From an uncultured Clostridia bacterium (GTDB taxonomy: Bacteria; Bacillota; Clostridia; Christensenellales; Borkfalkiaceae), in NCBI GenBank assembly GCA_947589585.1, contig CANQCA010000026.1:1-15037 (forward strand): a stretch of DNA of 15,037 bases, given 5' to 3'. Under the pieces are notes generated by a model. The model saw only the letters and a program-made list of their open reading frames with translations. It made no database searches and was not told the DNA's origin. A program made the position numbers and the translations under genes. Below, piece by piece: positions 12,641-15,037 of the stretch. Every line of letters begins with the position of its first letter. Positions within the stretch are counted from its first letter, which is position 1.

Positions 12641-13738
12641 ATGAAATTTGTCTGCGACGGCCTGACTCTTTCCGAGGCGGTCATGAAAGTAAGCAAAGCA
12701 TGCGCGGTGCGGACGACGGCGCCCATCATGGAGTGCATCCGCCTCACCGCACAAAACGACGGGGTAAGTCTTCTCGCCACCGACGGCGAACTCTCCATCC
12801 AAAAGTGCATCAAGGCGGAAGTTCTGGAGGAGGGTGAGATCTGCGTGCCCGGGAAACTGTTTGCCGACTTCACATCCAAGCTGCTCGGCGAAGAGATCGG
12901 CCTTTCCACCTGCGAGCGCGGGCTCGAGATCAAGTACCGTGATTCGGGCTCGTACATGCAGACCCTGCCCGCCGACGAGTTCCCCGCTATCGACTTCGGG
13001 ATCGGGGAAAATTCCTTCGTGATGAAGCAGGCGGAGCTCAAAAAGATCATCGCCGGGACGACGTTCTGCTGTGCACAGGATGACTCCCGTCCCGTCCTCA
13101 AGGGGTGCCTCATGGAGTTCGGCAACATGCTCGAGGCGACCGCGCTCGACGGCTACAGGCTCGCCCTCGCCTCCGCCCCCATCCTTGCAAAGAGCGGAGA
13201 GAAAAGCATCATCTGCCCCGCCCGTACCCTTGCAGAGATCTCCCGCATGCTCACCGACGACGAGGGAGAGATCACCCTCTATACGCAGGGCGGCATGCTC
13301 CTCGTGCGCAGCGAGACGCTCACCATCGTCTCCCGCCTCTACCAGGGGGAATTCATCAAGAAGGAAAACGTCATCCCCGTCCGCTTTACGACGACGGTGA
13401 CACTGAGCCGCAACGAGCTTGCCGCGAGCGCGGAGCGGGCGGCCATTCTGAACCGCGGCGACAAAAATAACCTCGTCACCCTCGAGATCGCGGCGGGCGG
13501 CGTGAAGATGACTTCCGTCTCCGAATACGGCAACGTCTCCGAGACGGTGGAAGCGGCCGTCGAGGGGATGGACCTTACCATCTCCATGAATGCCAAGTTC
13601 CTCCTCGACGCGCTCCGCGCCTTGACGGAAGAGGAGACGACCATCTCCTTCAACGGTCCCGTCTCCCCCTTCATCCTGCAAAACAAAGAGGACAAGGGGA
13701 CGCTCTATTTGATTTTACCTGTGAGAAACGCCGCATAA
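12641..13738 (+). CDS. dnaN: DNA polymerase III beta subunit (sliding clamp)
   Basis: This 365-residue protein forms the ring-shaped dimer that holds replicative DNA polymerase on DNA and recruits repair and initiation-control proteins. It spans the whole family length and its three repeated clamp domains (about 1-120, 127-245, 246-365). Visible marks are the APIMECIRL region (25-33), LPADEFPAIDF at domain 1's end, the domain 2 block FCCAQDDSRPVLKGCLMEF, TALDGYRLALA, and the C-terminal LILPVRNAA, where clamps usually read YLILPVRL. ATG 12641 has GGAGG 6 bases upstream. The gene has its own promoter inside the putative origin and is not preceded by dnaA, which is unusual. It is followed 90 bases later by rpmH under a separate promoter. 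Confidence 0.97.
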   Translation: MKFVCDGLTLSEAVMKVSKACAVRTTAPIMECIRLTAQNDGVSLLATDGELSIQKCIKAEVLEEGEICVPGKLFADFTSKLLGEEIGLSTCERGLEIKYRDSGSYMQTLPADEFPAIDFGIGENSFVMKQAELKKIIAGTTFCCAQDDSRPVLKGCLMEFGNMLEATALDGYRLALASAPILAKSGEKSIICPARTLAEISRMLTDDEGEITLYTQGGMLLVRSETLTIVSRLYQGEFIKKENVIPVRFTTTVTLSRNELAASAERAAILNRGDKNNLVTLEIAAGGVKMTSVSEYGNVSETVEAAVEGMDLTISMNAKFLLDALRALTEEETTISFNGPVSPFILQNKEDKGTLYLILPVRNAA

Positions 13739-13742
13739 TCGC

Positions 13743-13772
13743 TTGACGAAGCGGGGAAAAGTTTTGTATAAT
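13743..13772 (+). promoter_or_regulatory. rpmH operon promoter
   Basis: TTGACG (5 of 6) is followed after 18 bases by a perfect TATAAT. The predicted start at about 13779 gives a leader of about 50 bases with an AAGGAAGGAAG ribosome site. No terminator separates it from dnaN, so read-through from dnaN is also likely. Confidence 0.8.
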
Positions 13773-13828
13773 CAAACCATATTGCTCTTCAATAACAAAT
13801 AAAACTATCTTAAAGGAAGGAAGTTATC

Positions 13829-13963
13829 ATGAAAAGAACGTATCAGCCCAAAAAGAGACAGAGAAGCAAAGTGCACGGGTTCCGTAAACGCATGGCGACG
13901 ACGGGCGGAAGAAAGGTCTTAAAGCGCAGAAGAAACAAGGGCAGAAAGCACATCTCCGCATGA
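13829..13963 (+). CDS. rpmH: Large ribosomal subunit protein bL34
   Basis: This 44-residue, very basic protein reads MKRTYQPKKRQRSKVHGFRKRM, followed by ATTGGRKVLKRRRNKGRKHISA. That is the complete and near-invariant L34 sequence at the usual length. It binds 23S rRNA in the large subunit. AAGGAAGG lies upstream at a normal distance. It is the first gene of the conserved rpmH-rnpA-yidD-yidC cluster found next to bacterial origins. rnpA starts 19 bases past its stop. Confidence 0.98.
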   Translation: MKRTYQPKKRQRSKVHGFRKRMATTGGRKVLKRRRNKGRKHISA

Positions 13964-13982
13964 CCCGATCAAAAGCCCTGCG

Positions 13983-14312
13983 ATGAAGTATGCGCGGCTG
14001 AAAAAGGCAAAGCAGATCACAGCTGTTTTGCGTACGGGCAAGCACCATAGCGAAAAGTCGCTCACCCTTGTATATCTTCCGTCGGAGACGACGTCCATGG
14101 CGGTCTGCGTGGGGAAGAAATTCGGCGGGAGCGTCGAAAGAAACAAGATCAAGCGCCTTCTTCGGGAGGCGTTTCGCGGCTATTTGCCCCTCGGCGTGCC
14201 CTGCAAAGTTCTGCTCATTCCCAAGGGGCGGGAGCAATATTCCTATTGGGAATTTTTCCATGATATCGGAAAAGCGCTCGAAAAGGAGCATCTCATCGAA
14301 AAGCGGGAATAG
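13983..14312 (+). CDS. rnpA: Ribonuclease P protein component
   Basis: This 109-residue basic protein pairs with the rnpB RNA (not in this window) to form RNase P, which trims the 5' leaders of tRNA precursors. The RNR signature is present (GGSVERNKIKRLLREAFR, 48-65), as is the family's N-terminal RLKKAKQITAVLRTGK (5-20). Length is normal. The ATG is preceded by no clear ribosome site (ATCAAAAGCCCTGCG). Translation probably depends on coupling to rpmH 19 bases upstream. Confidence 0.96.
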   Translation: MKYARLKKAKQITAVLRTGKHHSEKSLTLVYLPSETTSMAVCVGKKFGGSVERNKIKRLLREAFRGYLPLGVPCKVLLIPKGREQYSYWEFFHDIGKALEKEHLIEKRE

Positions 14313-14337
14313 AGGAAAAAGAGCGGCGCGCCTTCTC

Positions 14338-14586
14338 ATGGCGCCCATCCTTTCCGCCCGCGGGATCTGCATCAGGATGATCGTCTTCTACCAGCGCCGC
14401 CTCTCGGCCCACACCTGCCTCTACCGCCCCACCTGTTCGGAATACACCAAGCAGTGTATCAACAACTACGGCGTGGTGATAGGGATCGCGCTCGGGGCAT
14501 GGCGGATCCTGCGCTGCAACCCCCTCTCCAAGGGGGGGATCGACCCCGCCCCCGAACGCTTTTGGAAGCGCAGATGGCTCGTATAA
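14338..14586 (+). CDS. yidD: Membrane protein insertion efficiency factor YidD
   Basis: This 82-residue protein has the YidD core: YRPTCSEYTKQCINNYG (29-45), GAWRILRCNPLSKGGIDPAP (53-72), and an amphipathic N-terminal stretch (about 7-22) thought to lie on the inner face of the membrane. YidD assists YidC-dependent insertion. The frame is open far upstream, across rnpA, but conserved sequence begins near 14338. An alternative ATG at 14260, inside rnpA, would add 26 atypical basic residues. GAGGA at 14312-14316 is too far (about 21 bases) to be ideal, so the exact start is the least certain part. The stop is 20 bases before yidC. Confidence 0.9.
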   Translation: MAPILSARGICIRMIVFYQRRLSAHTCLYRPTCSEYTKQCINNYGVVIGIALGAWRILRCNPLSKGGIDPAPERFWKRRWLV

Positions 14587-14606
14587 AATAAGGAAATCAA
14601 GAAACT

Positions 14607-15037
14607 ATGGGAATCGATTATACCGTAATCACCTCGTCGCTCGCGGGGCTGGATTTTCTCGGAGAATTTGCCCGCGCCATCATCGAAGGCATCGGGATCA
14701 TCGGCCTCGGCATCATCGTCTTTACCCTTGTTCTGAGGGCGATCACGCTGCCCTTCGATATCTACCAAAGGTATAAGACCCGCAAACAGACGCTCATCAT
14801 GCGCAGCATGAAAGAGGATCTCGATAAGTTGCAGAAGCAATATGCGAACGACAAGGCGACCTATAACCAGAAGATGACGGAGCTCTACAAGAAGAACGGT
14901 TACAGCATGTTCGGCGCCTGCCTTCCCATGCTCCTCTCCCTCGTCATCCTCATCGTCGCATTCCAGGGGTTCAACTCCTATTCCCGCTACGCGAACGTCA
15001 AGCAGTTCGTCGACATGACAGAGTCTTTCAACGAGGC
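14607..15037 (+). CDS. yidC: Membrane protein insertase YidC/Oxa1 family (partial, C-terminus beyond window)
   Basis: The frame runs open from ATG 14607 to the window end (143 residues). AAGGAA lies about 11 bases upstream. After a short N-terminus comes the first core helix, IIGLGIIVFTLVLRAITLPF (31-50). Its Arg44 matches the conserved arginine in the hydrophilic groove of Gram-positive YidC. The cytoplasmic hairpin loop follows (51-98, coiled-coil-like, YQRYKTRKQTLIMRSMKEDLDKLQKQY), then helix LPMLLSLVILIVAFQGF (106-122). YidC inserts and folds membrane proteins. No lipobox cysteine is seen in the N-terminus. The cluster position confirms the call. The last three helices lie outside the window. 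Confidence 0.95.
   Translation, partial: MGIDYTVITSSLAGLDFLGEFARAIIEGIGIIGLGIIVFTLVLRAITLPFDIYQRYKTRKQTLIMRSMKEDLDKLQKQYANDKATYNQKMTELYKKNGYSMFGACLPMLLSLVILIVAFQGFNSYSRYANVKQFVDMTESFNE

Noticed and set aside
11629..12837. Plus-strand frame of 402 codons through rsmG, the origin and the start of dnaN
   Set aside because: It crosses the divergent promoters and the origin, overlaps two sure genes and resembles no protein.
12626..13681. Minus-strand frame of 351 codons opposite dnaN
   Set aside because: Antisense shadow of dnaN; rich in D, G, E and R with no motif.
13740..13754. Small CGCTT/AAGCG hairpin after dnaN as a terminator
   Set aside because: The stem is only five base pairs, no T-run follows directly, and it overlaps the rpmH -35 box.
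14260..14337. Upstream ATG for yidD inside rnpA
   Set aside because: It would add 26 basic residues not seen in YidD proteins and has no ribosome site. The start at 14338 gives the usual length.

Overview
The window comes from a moderately GC-rich bacterium of the Bacillota, most likely the class Clostridia. Evidence for this is strong AGGAGG-type ribosome sites, sigma-A-like TTGACA/TATAAT promoters, the rpmH-rnpA-yidD-yidC cluster, a CmpB-type membrane protein and a TasA/camelysin-type exported protein. An uncultured gut lineage near Christensenellales is my guess from overall feel, not something the sequence proves. No rRNA, tRNA, CRISPR array or transposase gene is visible.

The chromosome origin probably lies at about 12259-12640. 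Every gene to its right (dnaN, rpmH, rnpA, yidD, yidC) reads rightward, and all but one gene to its left read leftward, as expected for leading-strand genes on two replichores. The gap holds about eight DnaA-box-like 9-mers. It ends with a tandem box pair, a GC-rich spacer, five DnaA-trio-like triplets and an AT-rich stretch, laid out like the Bacillus subtilis unwinding site. dnaA itself is not in its usual place beside dnaN: rsmG, divergently oriented, sits there.

Left arm, moving away from the origin. rsmG has a promoter whose predicted start falls on its own ATG, so the mRNA is probably leaderless; rsmG overlaps a small SLOG/DUF1273 gene by 4 bases. Next is a two-domain protein of unknown function whose stop codon lies in a roughly 120-base inverted-repeat element. 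A 600-base gap full of repeats follows. Then comes an 822-residue exported surface protein (TasA-like head, GLUG-like region, beta-helix tail). Its promoter carries a run of ten G between the -35 and -10 boxes, the classic layout of a phase-variable promoter. Beyond it are GTP-type PEP carboxykinase (pckG), a rightward gene for a four-helix membrane protein of unknown function, a K+-dependent membrane pyrophosphatase (hppA), and a CmpB-family membrane protein cut by the window edge.

Right arm. dnaN (sliding clamp) is followed by its own-promoter gene rpmH (ribosomal protein L34), then rnpA (RNase P protein), yidD and a partial yidC (membrane insertase): the conserved translation, RNA processing and membrane insertion cluster.

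Three gaps (about 3180-3380, 4700-4965 and 9600-9905) carry mosaics of shared intergenic repeat modules, including a 23-base block identical in two of them. The main points of interest are the poly-G promoter of the surface protein, the rearranged origin with its trio-like unwinding site, and the apparently leaderless rsmG.
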